DNA of 64,000 bases, from positions 127,001 through 191,000 of the forward strand of contig CAUYUJ010014187.1 of NCBI GenBank assembly GCA_963575745.1, written 5' to 3'. Shown piece after piece: positions 20,301-30,300 of this stretch. The stretch's first letter is position 1. Each line of letters opens with the position of its first letter. Under the pieces are notes generated by a model. That model was not told the origin of the DNA. It searched no databases and saw only the letters and a program-made list of their open reading frames with translations. Made by a program: the position numbers and the translations under genes. The DNA comes from Prorocentrum cordatum (taxonomy: Eukaryota > Sar > Dinophyceae > Prorocentrales > Prorocentraceae).

Positions 20301-21542
20301 AGTCGTAGGACCCACATCCCCTCCCCCAGTGTCCGTCACCCTCAACTCCGTCACACGTGTCCTCCTCCCCTTCCTAGATGGTAGTGCCTCCCACTCCACC
20401 TTCCGTCGGCGATATTCCCGCGCCAGCGGTCTGATGCGACGTCGAAGGTCTCGAGCCAACGCTCTGTCCTTCCTAGCACGTGCCTCTCTGAGTTGTACCT
20501 CCAGGTCGGCATGTTGAGGAGTCCTACTTGGTGGGAGCCCTCTGGAGTACCTGGGGGCCCTCACCGCGAGGAGTGGTAACGCATGTTCAGCGATCGTTCC
20601 AGCAATACGTTGTGGGGGCACCGTCGGGATCTGTACGTCCGCCAGGACCTGGAATTGGGCCTCCTCCCGATACGATTGGAACTCTTTGTGGCTTGTGTGG
20701 TGGCTAGGGGGGCCTTGATATTTCGTGACCTGAGGGTTCTGCATCTGGAACTCGGCGTAGACACAGGCGTGATCCGAGAAGTTGGTAGTCGGGGTCTCTG
20801 GGATCCAATCCGTTCGGCATTCAACCAAGTCACCCTCCCAGGATTGTGGGACCATGAGATAGTCAAGCACTTTTGGCGCAATAGTCTTCGCCCCAGACTT
20901 GCGTCGAGCATTGTTCGCACGATGCACGAAGGTCGGCTGCCGAGAGTACGGCGAGCCGAGAGAATTGACTGCCAGCAAGCGCATCCGACATAGCCACTCC
21001 TGCAGCTGAGATCGCCACATGTCCTCCTCCCACCGCCTATCCTCCGTATCATTCCCATATCCCCTCCCGTCGAGAATCTGCACAGCGCCTCCAGTCACCG
21101 TGCCTCCTGAACAGGTGATGTCGGGCGCAAGCTCAACATTAAAATCCCCTGCAATCACAAGCTCACATGTGTATCTGCACTCCTCCTTCCACCTCCGATA
21201 TGTTGTTTCGATTGTTTTCAGCATCTCAAAAGCCACCTCCAATGAACGATTCTCCGATCTATTCGGAAAGTACGCAGAGACAAGAAAGATACACGGATGA
21301 CGCAAGCACACAATAGCAAGACGAGCATGATTGTTCCAAGAACGAACTATGTTGTGACAAGACTTCCCCCTCAAAGCTATGGAAGCCTTCCTGTCACTTG
21401 AGTAAACTAGGTGCCAGCCAAGCAGCTGAATTGAATTGGACGGTAAGTGTTCACACTCCTGTAAACAGAACACTTCACAGCCGTGAGAAAGAAGTGCCCT
21501 CATGCAAGCAAATCCCCGATCTGCTGTAGCCCCTTGTTTCAT
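17262..21542 (-). CDS. LINE-1 ORF2: endonuclease–RT–permuted RNase H
   Basis: 1426 residues, for target-primed reverse transcription. Residues 1-265 are an AP-type endonuclease: FCLQECE (E29), AGDFNVEL (D133, N135), DYLMVP (D227), FSDHACVY (D257, H258). Residues about 470-860 are reverse transcriptase: motif A SCDIERAFDAV (D617), motif B RTGGTESPIAFTI, and motif C HALWADNIFLA, where the usual second Asp is Asn729. After a conserved spacer (RSWQFPYIQFFG) comes an RNase H-like domain with permuted motif order: GDSLLICSW (D1196), NTRADELTHEA (D1257), GGFDGGVDQQGSGCGFWL (D1293), ECELSAAEALL (E1367). The last ~25 residues are read from the tail and flanking repeat, so the element's own stop seems missing. 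Same frame as ORF1, after a TGA. The ATG at 21542 may not be the real start, because endonuclease-like sequence precedes the equivalent point in LINE-2. Confidence 0.9.
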   Translation of the reverse strand: MKQGATADRGFACMRALLSHGCEVFCLQECEHLPSNSIQLLGWHLVYSSDRKASIALRGKSCHNIVRSWNNHARLAIVCLRHPCIFLVSAYFPNRSENRSLEVAFEMLKTIETTYRRWKEECRYTCELVIAGDFNVELAPDITCSGGTVTGGAVQILDGRGYGNDTEDRRWEEDMWRSQLQEWLCRMRLLAVNSLGSPYSRQPTFVHRANNARRKSGAKTIAPKVLDYLMVPQSWEGDLVECRTDWIPETPTTNFSDHACVYAEFQMQNPQVTKYQGPPSHHTSHKEFQSYREEAQFQVLADVQIPTVPPQRIAGTIAEHALPLLAVRAPRYSRGLPPSRTPQHADLEVQLREARARKDRALARDLRRRIRPLAREYRRRKVEWEALPSRKGRRTRVTELRVTDTGGGDVGPTTMMTEDRELWAEEVERYAVQSMTCDDSRARNRELVSTLRRHASQSTASSDNTLTITYSTILQARSRLRTGRACGPDGISVELLKALSWRSVRSIGKVFSDIFNGLRPTPREWQEVYLTLMPKTSKLETLRQTRNLLVGNTLAKWYLTCVTILLERCVEPFMSDMAVYGFTSGRRCWEISSAMKCIAQHASTWGRDQTAWLLSCDIERAFDAVTLPTVSRAMTALGISARLQYALLEPLSSTSCTVLFEGVTIPNVQWDRSLRTGGTESPIAFTIVTIAMWRDVIARLDQRGVGVEMPCHDDHCRYARWNHALWADNIFLAAKSASEAQVAATAFTTALREWGMEWKEESLEMMVCGTQYTDTVTVQIGSRIVPFKRVESLNVLGYQIPRSFTAIHTDVQERVQQARRAFFAQVQYFTCRALPLVKKFRRYQSTVQSRLLYAAEAITIDSECVRVIHAFEGMCLLRMSGRRKPGDVGWEVWRPAALTRVRTIFCDGGFPSAVQMLCWKSWGMMRSTRQYLLSLEEDRTARTEVEVEGSTTQRAKRVRFTEGRGEDIPAATVMEAEGRSTDMERRLEDLCSQVACSIARSQPMPSGEGATHTLRDEPLAVSKGRRAFRDSRRALMMYNVGWVTARDTITEVLRQHGSRALSSSGKRLRGGPVSVGGRSWQFPYIQFFGEKWWESVRGDWVQFLEVWKQLLIQYNKSKVYDYFVVSWKGSPNGPRGSPEAREKADTEMVDTATNPLHPKYDPKESAKLAIRYAMIQERATVWDISSEGFAAEFKGDSLLICSWLQGKWRCENRGYCKRTAAMIDCTFELAACFNLRPAALGREIWRHEFREDNTRADELTHEARYGRTFYRTHRYLYPFETYLVPFAIRGGFDGGVDQQGSGCGFWLQIGLINTQCNPSEIGIASARTVGPFPAGHEFAVSSAVPLVWRDVAEAAWLLEGATVTECELSAAEALLSAARVLLRDRSSPSCTQLGTRVQTNKQTKVGGLPPAPSCWKLTSNSGALES

Positions 21543-21608
21543 AAGATTCTGGGTGCCTAGCCTATGCTGGGCTGTGGGGCCACCAGCCCGACTGGCACCT
21601 CTGCACCG

Positions 21609-22925
21609 TCACGCCCTGCCGGCAAGACTCGCCACAAATGTGTCGTATGTAGTCGTCACACCGCTGCGCATAAGTACACCCTCCCAGATCTCGCGGTCCA
21701 CTGTCCACCCCGTATTGATACGAAAGGATGCCAGTTCCACAGGTCGGTGCTGAGGATCCTGCGGTTTGGTCCACATTGTGCTCCGTCCGTTGGGTCCCGA
21801 TCCTGTCTCCCCCCTGATCTCCATAGCCTCACCGTTGGTGCACTCGCGGTATGTCCCGTAGAAACGCCCCACAGCTCCGATATGATCACGTTTCCATGGT
21901 GGAGCTTCTATACGTACTCGGACCCGACTGGGTCGCTGTAACATGCCCTGGAACATGCTGTCATAGTCTGGAGGTGACCTCGAAACCTGAGCCGCATTCC
22001 TCTGGGGATTCGGAGTTAAAGCATCATCAAAAGCACGCTTCACGTTGTATAGTATCGAAGAGTCGGTTCCTACAATGAATTTGATTTTGATCGTACTCAA
22101 CATCATTCTACTTCCATTCATACGTAATGTGCCCTCGTAATCGATCCTAGCTTCATCCTCTGCAGCGATGGCCGTCTTCAAATTAGTGATAAATTGTGCA
22201 GCGTCCGTGTCTCTCATCATACTGGCCGAACGTGTAACCGCTGTCCCGCTCCAGTCAGTCCAGCCTGTGAGTTCCACATAGCTGGGATTGAAGCTGGATG
22301 GTCCCGAGAGTCCTGGTGGGCCTCCTCCATAGGAAGGTGCCGTGGTCGAGGCAGCACCTGATATCACACTGGGGTTCTTCTTGAGATCCTGCATTTGTCG
22401 TTCCAAGTTGCTCATCCTGATGTCGGAGGCCTCCTGACGGTTCGAGATGCTCTGAATATCGGCCCTAATTTCGACGTTTTCTTGTTGCCTAACTTTGCTC
22501 TCGAGTACGTTGAGCTCCGCGAAGGCCTTGAACCAGGATGGGGCCTCGTCCGAGACCACACTGAGTTTCTTTCGCTTCTCCTCGAGTTCCCCCAAGAGTG
22601 CCTCCTGAGGACCATTGACACGATGTTTGACATTTCGTTGGGCGTCGTCGCTAACACCCTGCATACCCTGACGCTCTCCAGCACCTTCAGGGACAACAGC
22701 CGCTTGGGCCGCCGCTTGTTGTGCCTCCGTGGGCATGCCTGGGGGTCCCCCTAGAGCACCTTGTGGAGCTGGGCCTCTAGGAACAACAGGAGCGCCTCCA
22801 GATCCTTGACCTCCAGGACTGACCTGACCTGCTGGAGCCCCTCCCACACGCCCTCCGTTGATCGTATTTCCCGCCACAGCTGCGTTGGAAGGAGTCTGCA
22901 TCATATTCATGAGCCCTGTATTCAT
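21609..22925 (-). CDS. LINE-1 ORF1, nucleic-acid chaperone-like/gag-like protein
   Basis: 438 residues from the first ATG; the frame is open about 130 codons further upstream to 23315 without an ATG. The N-terminal part is Gly/Pro/Ala-rich. A likely coiled coil follows (ELEEKRKKLSVV through SNLERQMQDLKK), as in ORF1 proteins that trimerise and bind element RNA. The C-terminal part has the block APPWKRDHIGAVGRFYG, which matches APWKRPHVKATSRF in the LINE-2 ORF1, so the two proteins are homologous. No CCHC zinc knuckle is visible. The stop is TGA, and the next 22 codons to the first ORF2 ATG are open in the same frame. The RNA-binding role is inferred from position in the element, not from a recognised domain. 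Confidence 0.75.
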   Translation of the reverse strand: MNTGLMNMMQTPSNAAVAGNTINGGRVGGAPAGQVSPGGQGSGGAPVVPRGPAPQGALGGPPGMPTEAQQAAAQAAVVPEGAGERQGMQGVSDDAQRNVKHRVNGPQEALLGELEEKRKKLSVVSDEAPSWFKAFAELNVLESKVRQQENVEIRADIQSISNRQEASDIRMSNLERQMQDLKKNPSVISGAASTTAPSYGGGPPGLSGPSSFNPSYVELTGWTDWSGTAVTRSASMMRDTDAAQFITNLKTAIAAEDEARIDYEGTLRMNGSRMMLSTIKIKFIVGTDSSILYNVKRAFDDALTPNPQRNAAQVSRSPPDYDSMFQGMLQRPSRVRVRIEAPPWKRDHIGAVGRFYGTYRECTNGEAMEIRGETGSGPNGRSTMWTKPQDPQHRPVELASFRINTGWTVDREIWEGVLMRSGVTTTYDTFVASLAGRA

Positions 22926-23343
22926 ATTCACAAATGAAGATGGGACAGCACAATGACAATCACTATCTGGTGTGGAGTCGGCAGTATTCAATCTCCCGTC
23001 CAGTGGAAGGTCACGCACAATTTGCTCGGTATCCTGAAGTTGCCTCTTCCGAGACGCCCTCTCAACAGCAGAATCTGGTCCCTCAACAGCGTAATCCTGT
23101 GAGTCCTGCAAATAAGGTACAGTCGGGGAAATATCCTCCAGCTGGAAACGTCTAGCAAGTATTGAAAAGTCGTACCCGTCCGTTGTTGCACACACGACAA
23201 GAAAAAAACAACAACAAATACAGTACACAAAGCAGGCGGCCTGGCTTGCCTGGAAGATGCCGTACTCGTCGATGGCAGCGATGGCCGCCGCGCCGCTTCC
23301 CCGCGGCGCCGACACCCCCTGAGCTCCTGTGGGGTCCAGGAGC

Positions 23344-23382
23344 CCTAGAGCCGAGATGTCTTGAGCCGAGATGTCTAGAGCC
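23344..23382 (-). other. Three tandem spliced-leader-like relics at LINE-1 5' end
   Basis: On the minus strand three units of 15 bases end in GGCTCTAG, GGCTCAAG and GGCTCTAG, separated by ACATCTC. The unit GACATCTCGGCTCAAG resembles the last 16 bases of the dinoflagellate leader, GCCATTTTGGCTCAAG, with three changes. The outermost unit is cut to GGCTC at the junction with the host palindrome. Repetition would follow from repeated rounds of trans-splicing and reverse transcription. Confidence 0.6.
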
Positions 23383-24327
23383 GGGAAACTCGTAGAGCTT
23401 CCAAGCTCGACTTCAGTTCAGAAAACCGACAGCACCTACCAACATTCCGACTCATAGCGAATATTTATGCGACAGGCGGACGCGTCTGATGTCTGCGAAT
23501 CGACTACTGTCATTACCAGCCCTGCATCCCTCTACAGCCCGAGTTTAGTGCAGAAAACCGACAGCACCTCTCAGGATGACTCGAAGAATAGAGTAGTTTC
23601 GCAGACTTAATTCGGGCAGCAGACCGAGTTCCAAGCTCTGGATTCCACAGGCAGACGCGCCTGATGTCTTCAAATCGATTCCTGTGACCACTAGCACTCC
23701 ATCTAGCCCCCCTCAGCCCGAAAACCGAGAGCACTTCTCAAGATGACTCGACCAATACGAATAGTTTCGCGATTCTAGATCGGGCAGCAGACCGAGTTCA
23801 GAGCTCTGGATTCGACAGACAAACGCCACTGATGATTCTGACTAAGATTCTGTACGCATCGGCTCTGTAGCTGTCCTACAGCTCGAGTTAAGTACAGAAA
23901 ACTGAGAGTGTCTGTCAAGATGACTCAAATACTACGAATAGGTTTGTGGACCTAGCTCGGCTAACAGACCGAGTTCAGACCTCTGGATTCAACAGGCGAA
24001 CGCGCCTAATCATTCTACATCGATTAGCTGTGCTAACCAGCTCTGTAGCTGTCCTGAAGCTCGAGTTATGTTCAGAAAACCGTCAGCGCATATCAAGATG
24101 ACTCAAAACGGCCGATCCCGCCACAGTGCTTTTCGATAGTAGTCTTCCCCCGATCGAGCTGAGATCAAGATGGCGAGCGGGAATAAGATCGAATATCACG
24201 GGAAAAAATACTAGAACCTAAACGAATTGTTGAATTTCGAGAACAAAATTTTCAACCGACCAAAAGTCACCAAAAGTTCCGTCGAGATTTTTCTTGCCAA
24301 CTAGCTCTCCAGCGCGCCGGAATTACT
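23383..24327. repeat. Satellite higher-order unit
   Basis: The right remnant of the LINE-1 target junction (GGGAAACTCGTAGAGCTTCC) leads into about four monomers and the unit tail (24160-24300). It corresponds position by position to the 6769-10583 units. Confidence 0.85.
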
Positions 24328-24930
24328 GGGCGCCGGCGGTAAGCCGTCAACCTTGGTTACCGCCGGGAGACTCGTAGAGCTTCCTAGCTCGACTTAAGCT
24401 GAGAAAACCAACAGCACCTACCAACATTCCGACTCATAGTGCTGGCGGGCACCACCACCGTCCGGCTTCTAATCTTAAACCCTTTAGCTCTCAGCGAGCT
24501 CTCCTGGAATAACTTGCTAGGCAAGATCTACGAGTGACTAGCCCGCCAGTGCGTCCGAATTACTTTTAAGCTTCCAGCTGCTAGCTGAGGGAAGCTCTAC
24601 GAGTCACCGGAGAGCGAAGAGAATCTCGGAAACGGGAAATCTTTCCTGGAGAGCCTTGGGACGCCCCCCTGGGGCGCTGCGGACGCGCTGGCAGAAACGC
24701 TTCCATGCGTGCCTGCACGCGTGCAGGCACGCGTGGGAGCTTGCCGGAACCTGCCCCGGACGCCCTGCCGGGCCGCCGGAGTTTCCGTGAGGCCTGTGGA
24801 CCGCCGTGGAGGAGCTCCTGGCGGGCACCACCGTCCGGCTTCTAATCTTAAACCCTTTAGCTCTCTGCGAGCTCCCCGGGAAAACCACCCAAAAGTTATC
24901 AGCTGGTAGCGTCCACTTGGTAGCGTCCAC
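24328..24930. repeat. Truncated satellite unit and family C copy
   Basis: A junction palindrome (24328-24367) and about 70 bases of unit start are followed by a family C 3' end (24440-24510), unit-end blocks, and a nearly full family C copy (24601-24900). This last copy has the CGTGCCTGCACGCGTGCAGG palindrome. No gene. Confidence 0.75.
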
Positions 24931-26128
24931 TGGGCGCCGGCGGTAAACCGTCAACCTTTCTTACCGCCGGGGGACTCGTAGAGCTTCCTAACAGTATATA
25001 GTGTGAAAAAAACTTCAAAGAACGAATAGTTTTTCAGCCCAAGCGATTTCAGACCTCTCAAGATGACTCTAACCCAGACGCGCCTGATGTCTGCAAATCG
25101 ATATCTGTGACCCGCAGCACTGTAGCCCTCCCCCAGCACGAGTTGAGTGCAGAAAATTGAGAGCACTTCTCAAGATCATTCGGACAATACGAATAGTTTC
25201 GCGAATCTAGCTCGGACAACAGGCCGAGTTCAGAGCTCGCGGTTCAATAGACGAACGCGACTGATGATTCCCCATCGATGTCTGTGACAATGAGCCCTGT
25301 AGCTGCTCTACAGCTCGAGTTAAGTACAGAAAACCAAGAGCGTCTGTCAAGACGACTCGAATAATACGAATAGGTTTGCGGACCTAGCTCGGCTAGCAGA
25401 CCGAGTTCAGACCTCTGGATTCAACAGGCGAACGCGCCTGCTAATTCTGAATGCGATAGGTGTGCTTACCAGCTCTGTAGCTGCCTTACAGCTCGAGTTA
25501 AGTACAGAGAACCGAGAGCGTCTGTCAAGACGACTCGAATAATACGAATAGGTTTGCGGACCTAGCTCGGCTAGCAGACCGATTTCATACCTCTGGATTC
25601 AACAGGCGAACGCGCCTGATAATTCTGAATGCGATAGGTGTGCTTACCAGCTCTGTAGCTGCCCTACAGCTCGAGTTCAGAACAAAATACCGACAACGCG
25701 TATCAAGATGACTCGAAACGGCCGTTCCCGCCGGGGCGCTTTTTGGCAGTAAAATGTACCCGATCGAGCTGAGATCAAGATGGCGAGCGGGAATAAGATC
25801 GAATATGACGGGAAAAAATACTAGAGCTCAAACGAATTGTTGAATTTCGAGAACAAAATTTTCAACCGACCAAAAGTCACCAAAAGGTCCGTCGAGATTT
25901 TTCTTGCCAACTAGCTCTCCAGCGCTCCGGAATTACTCTCAAGCTTCCAGCAATAACTTGCTAAGGGAAGCTCTACGAGTTATTTTCAACCGACCAAAAA
26001 TTGTGAAAAGTTCAGTCGAGATTTTTCGAGCCAACTAGCTCTGGGGCGCGCCGGAATTACTCTTAGCTTCCAGCAATAACTTGCTAAGGGAAGCTCTACG
26101 AGTTACTCTTAGCTTCCAGCAATACCTT
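24931..26128. repeat. Satellite higher-order unit
   Basis: Junction palindrome, AGTATATAGTGTG leader, about five monomers, unit tail (25770-25900) and two stacked unit ends (CTTGCTAAGGGAAGCTCTAC, about 25955 and 26080). Confidence 0.85.
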
Positions 26129-26640
26129 GTCGCGAAACTATTCGTATTGTCCGAAGTGAGAAGTGCTCTCGATGTTCTGCACTCAGCTCGTGCTGGGGGA
26201 GGGCTACAGTGCTGCGGGTCACAGACATCGATTTGCACACATCAGGCGCGTTCGTTGGTCGATTCCAGAGCTCAGAGCTTGGTCTGCTCCTCGAAACAGG
26301 TCCAGCGAAACTATTGTATTAGAGTCATCCTGAGAGATGCTGTCGGTTTTCTGCACTTAACTCGGGCTGTAGGGAGCTGCAGGGCTTGTAATCACAGGAG
26401 TCGATTCGCAGACATGAGACGCGTCCGCCTGTCGCATTGAGGGGTCTGAACTCGATACTCGAACTGGGTTGCGAAACTGTTTGTTTTTTGTTAGAGTCAT
26501 CTTGAGAGGTCTGAAATCGCTTGGGCTGAAAACTAGTCGTTCTCTGGATTTTTCCCACACTATATACTATCAGGAAGCTCTACGAGTCCCCCGGCGGTAA
26601 GAAAGGTTGACGGTTTACCGCCGGCGCCCAGTTGGGCCGC
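26129..26640 (-). repeat. Inverted satellite segment
   Basis: About 510 bases of monomers and unit start in the opposite orientation to the surrounding array, ending with an inverted junction palindrome (26589-26632). It begins abruptly inside a unit-end block. This is an inversion or a head-to-head join. Confidence 0.85.
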
Positions 26641-27340
26641 CCGTCCAGAAAGGACAAATAACTCGTAGAGCTTCACCTAGCTCGGGCAATAGGACGTTTA
26701 GAGCTCTCGATACAACAGACGAACTCGCCTGATAATTACCAATCGATGTCTGTGACTATTCACTCTCTAGATGCCCTACAGCTCGAGTTAAGTACAGAAA
26801 ACCGAGAGCGTCTGTCAAGATGACTCGAATAATACGAATAGGTTTGCGGACATAACTCGGCTAGCAGACCGAGTTCAGACCTCTGGAGTCAACAGGCGAA
26901 CGCGCCTGATGATTCTGAATGCGATAGATGTGCTTACCAGTTCTGTAGTTGCCCAACAGCTCGAATAAAGTACAAAATACCCACAACGCGTATCAAGTTC
27001 ACTCGAATCATACGAATAAGTTTGCGGACCTAGCTCGGCTAGCAGACCGAGTTCAGATCTCTGGATTCAACAGGCGAACGCGCCTGATGATTCTGAATGC
27101 GATAGGTGTGCTTACCAGCACTGTAGCTGCCCTACAGCTCGAGTTAAGTAGAAAATACCGACAACGCGTATTAAGATAACTCGAAACAGCCGGTCCCGCC
27201 GGGACGCTTTTAGCAGTAAAAGGTACCCGATCGAGCTGAGATCAAGATGGCGAGCGGGACTAAGATCGAATATCACGGAAAAAAATACTGGAGCCTTGAC
27301 GAATTGTTGAATTTCGAGAACAAAATTTTCAACCGACCAC
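26641..27340. repeat. Partial satellite unit, forward orientation
   Basis: Three monomers and the unit tail. The tail here reads TACTGGAGCCTTGAC where nearly all others have a TAG codon, so the small conserved frame starting ATGGCGAGCGGG stays open into the next segment. Confidence 0.85.
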
Positions 27341-30300
27341 TGGGCGCCGGCGGTAAACCGTCAACCTTTGTTACCGCCAGGGGACTCGTAGAGCTTCCTG
27401 ACAACATATACTGTCGGAAAAAATTGCAGAGAACGAATAGTTTTTGAGCCCAACTCGAGTATCAGACCGAGTTCAGACCTCTGAATGCGACAGACGGACG
27501 CGTCCGATGTCTCCGAATCGATTCCTGTGATTTGCCGTCCTGCAGCCTCCCTAGAGCCCGAATTAAGTGCAGAACGCCGACAGTAGCTCTCAAGATGACA
27601 AGAAGAATACGAACAGTTTCGTGATTCTGGATTGCGCAACAGACAGGCAAACGCGCCTGATGATTCTGAATGCGATAGGTGTGCTTACCAGCACTGTAGC
27701 TGCCCTACAGCTCGAGTTAAGTAGAAAATAACGACAACGCGTATCAAGTTGACTCGAATAATACAAATAGGTTTACGGACCTAGTTCAGCTAGCAGGCCG
27801 AGTTTAGACCTGTGAATTCAACAGGCGAACGCGTCTCATCATTCTGAGTGCGATAGGAGTGCTTACCAGCACTGGGCGCCGGCGGTAAACCGTCAACCTT
27901 TCTTACCGCCGGGGGACTCGTAGAGCTTCCTGACAATATATAATGTGGAAAAGAATTTCAGAGAACGACTAGTTTTTCAGCCCAAGCGATTATAGACCTC
28001 TCAAGATGACTCTAACAAAACAAACGAACAGTTTTCCAATCGAGCTCGAGTATGAAACCGAGTTCAGACCTCTGAATGCGACAGGCGGACGCGTCTGATG
28101 TCTGCAGATCGATTCCTGTGATTACCAGCTCTGCAGCCCCCCATACAGCCTGAGTTAAGTGCAGAAACCGAGAGTACCTCTCAGGATGACTCGAATAATA
28201 CAACAGTTTCGCGGATCTCGTTCGAGCAGCAGACCGAGTTCCGAGCGCTCGGTTCGACGAACGGACGCGCCTGACGTCTCGAAATCGATTCCTGTGACCA
28301 GCAGCACTGTAGCCTTCCCCCAGCACGTGTTAAGTACAGGAAACCGAGAGCACTTAATACCAATAGGTTCGCGAACCTAGCTCAGTTCTGAGCTCTTTAT
28401 TCAACAGACGAACGCGCCTGATAATTCTCAATCGGTTTATGTGATTATCAGCTCTGTGGCTGCTCTACAGATCGAGTTAAGTACGAAAAACCGAGAGCGT
28501 CTGCTTAATGACTCGAATAATACGAATAGGTTTGCAACCCTAGCTCGGCTAGCAGACCGAGTTCAGACCTCTGGATTCAACAGGCGAACGCGCCTGATCA
28601 TTCTGAATGCATTAGCTGTGCTGACCAGCTCTGTAGTTGTCCTGAAGCTCGAGTTATCTTGAGAAAACCGACAGCGCGTATCAAGATGACTCGAAACGGC
28701 CGTTCCCGCCTGCCTGCTTTTTGGCCTTCAAAGTTACCCGATCGAGCTGAGATCAAGATGGCGAGCGGGAATAAGATCCAATATCATGGTAAAAAATACT
28801 AGAGCTCTAACGAATGTTCAAATTTTGAGAACAAAATTTTCAACCGACCAAAAGTCACCAAAAGGTCCGTCGAGATTTCTCTTGCCAACTAGCTCTCCAG
28901 CTTCCCGGAATTACTGGGCGCCGGCGGTAAACCGTCAACCTTTCTTACCGCCGGGGGACTCGTAGAGCTTCCTGACAATATATAAATGTGGAAAAGAATT
29001 TCAGAGAACGACTATTTTTTTCAGCTCAAGCGATTATAGACCTCTCAAGATGACTCTAACAAAACAAACAAACAGTTTTCCAATCGAGCTCGAGTAGAAC
29101 CTCTGAATGCGACAGGCTGACGCGTCTAATGTCTGCGGATCGATTCCTGTGATTACCAGCTCTCCAGCCCCCCATAGAGCCTGAGTTAAGTGCAGAAAAC
29201 CGAGAGTACCTCTCAGGATGATCGAATAATACAACAGTTTCGCAGATCTTGTTCGAGCAGCAGACCGAGTTCCGAGCGGTCGGTTCGACGAACGGACGCG
29301 CCGGATGTCTCGAAATCGATTCCTGTAACCAGCAGCATTGTAGCCCTCCCCCAGCACGATTTAAGTGCAGAAAACCGAGATCACTTCTCAAGATGGCTCG
29401 AATAATACCAATAGGTTCGCGAACCTAGCGCGGGGAGCAGGCCGAGTTCAGAGCTCGTCATTCAACAGACGAACGTGCCTGATAATTCTGAATTCATTTC
29501 GGTGATTATCAGCTCTGTGGCTGCTCTACAGATCGAGTTAAGTACGAAAAACCGAGAGCGTCTGCTACAATGACTCGAATAATAAGAATAGGTTTGCGAC
29601 CCTAGCTCGGATACCAGACCGAGTTCAGACCTCTGGATTCAACGGGCGAACGCGCCTGATCATTCTGACTGCATTAGCTGTGCTAACCAGCTCTGCAGTT
29701 GCCCTGAAGCTCGAGTTATCTTGAGAAAATCGACAGCACGTATCAAGATAACTCGAAACGGTTGTTCCCACCTGCCTGCTTTTTGGCCTTCAAAGTTATC
29801 CGATCGAGCTGAGATCATGATGGCGAGCGGAAATAAGATCGAATATCATGGCAAAGAATACTACAGGTCTAACGAATGTTCAAATTTTGAGAACAAAATT
29901 TTCAACCGACCAAAAGTCACCAAAAGGTCCGTCGAGATTTTCCTTCCCAACTAGCTCTCCAGCTCCCCGGAATTACTCTTAAGCTTCCAGCAATAACTTG
30001 CTACGGGAAGCTCTACGAGTTACTGTAGCTGCCCTACAGCTCGAGTTAAGTAGAATTTTGAGAATAAAATTTTCAACCGACCACTGGGCGCCGGCGGTAA
30101 ACCGTCAACCTTTGTTACCGCCGAGGGACTCGTAAAGCTTCCTGACAACATATAATGTCGAGGAAAATTGCAGAGAACGAGTAGTTTGTCAGCCCAACCC
30201 GAGTATCAGACCGAGTTTGGACCTCTGAATGCGACAGACGGACGCGTCTGATGTCTCCGAATCGATTCCTGTGATTACCCGCCCTGCAGCCCCCCTACAG

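Larger units (their letters stand above)
17328..23382 (-). mobile_element. LINE-1: near-complete non-LTR retrotransposon
   Basis: A 6-kb element of the endonuclease–reverse transcriptase–RNase H type on the minus strand. Its 3' end is four CAAA-type repeats (plus strand GTTTGTTTGTTTG) against the loop of a junction palindrome at 17306-17327. Its 5' end carries three 15-base leader-like relics (23344-23382) against the remaining palindrome flank (GGGAAACTCGTAGAGC). ORF1 and ORF2 are both uninterrupted, which suggests a young copy. There is no long terminal repeat. The 3' end has almost no untranslated region: ORF2 runs open through the tail into the target. The target duplication is not resolved. 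Confidence 0.85.

Noticed and set aside
17328-23382. Long terminal repeats or an integrase, making this an LTR element
   Set aside because: No direct repeats at the ends and no integrase or aspartic protease motif; endonuclease and tail structure are those of a LINE.
28900-29010. TATATAA after the junction palindromes as a promoter
   Set aside because: Present in most units but imperfectly kept (ACATATAC, AATATAAAG variants), with no open frame at a fixed distance; not enough to call a promoter.
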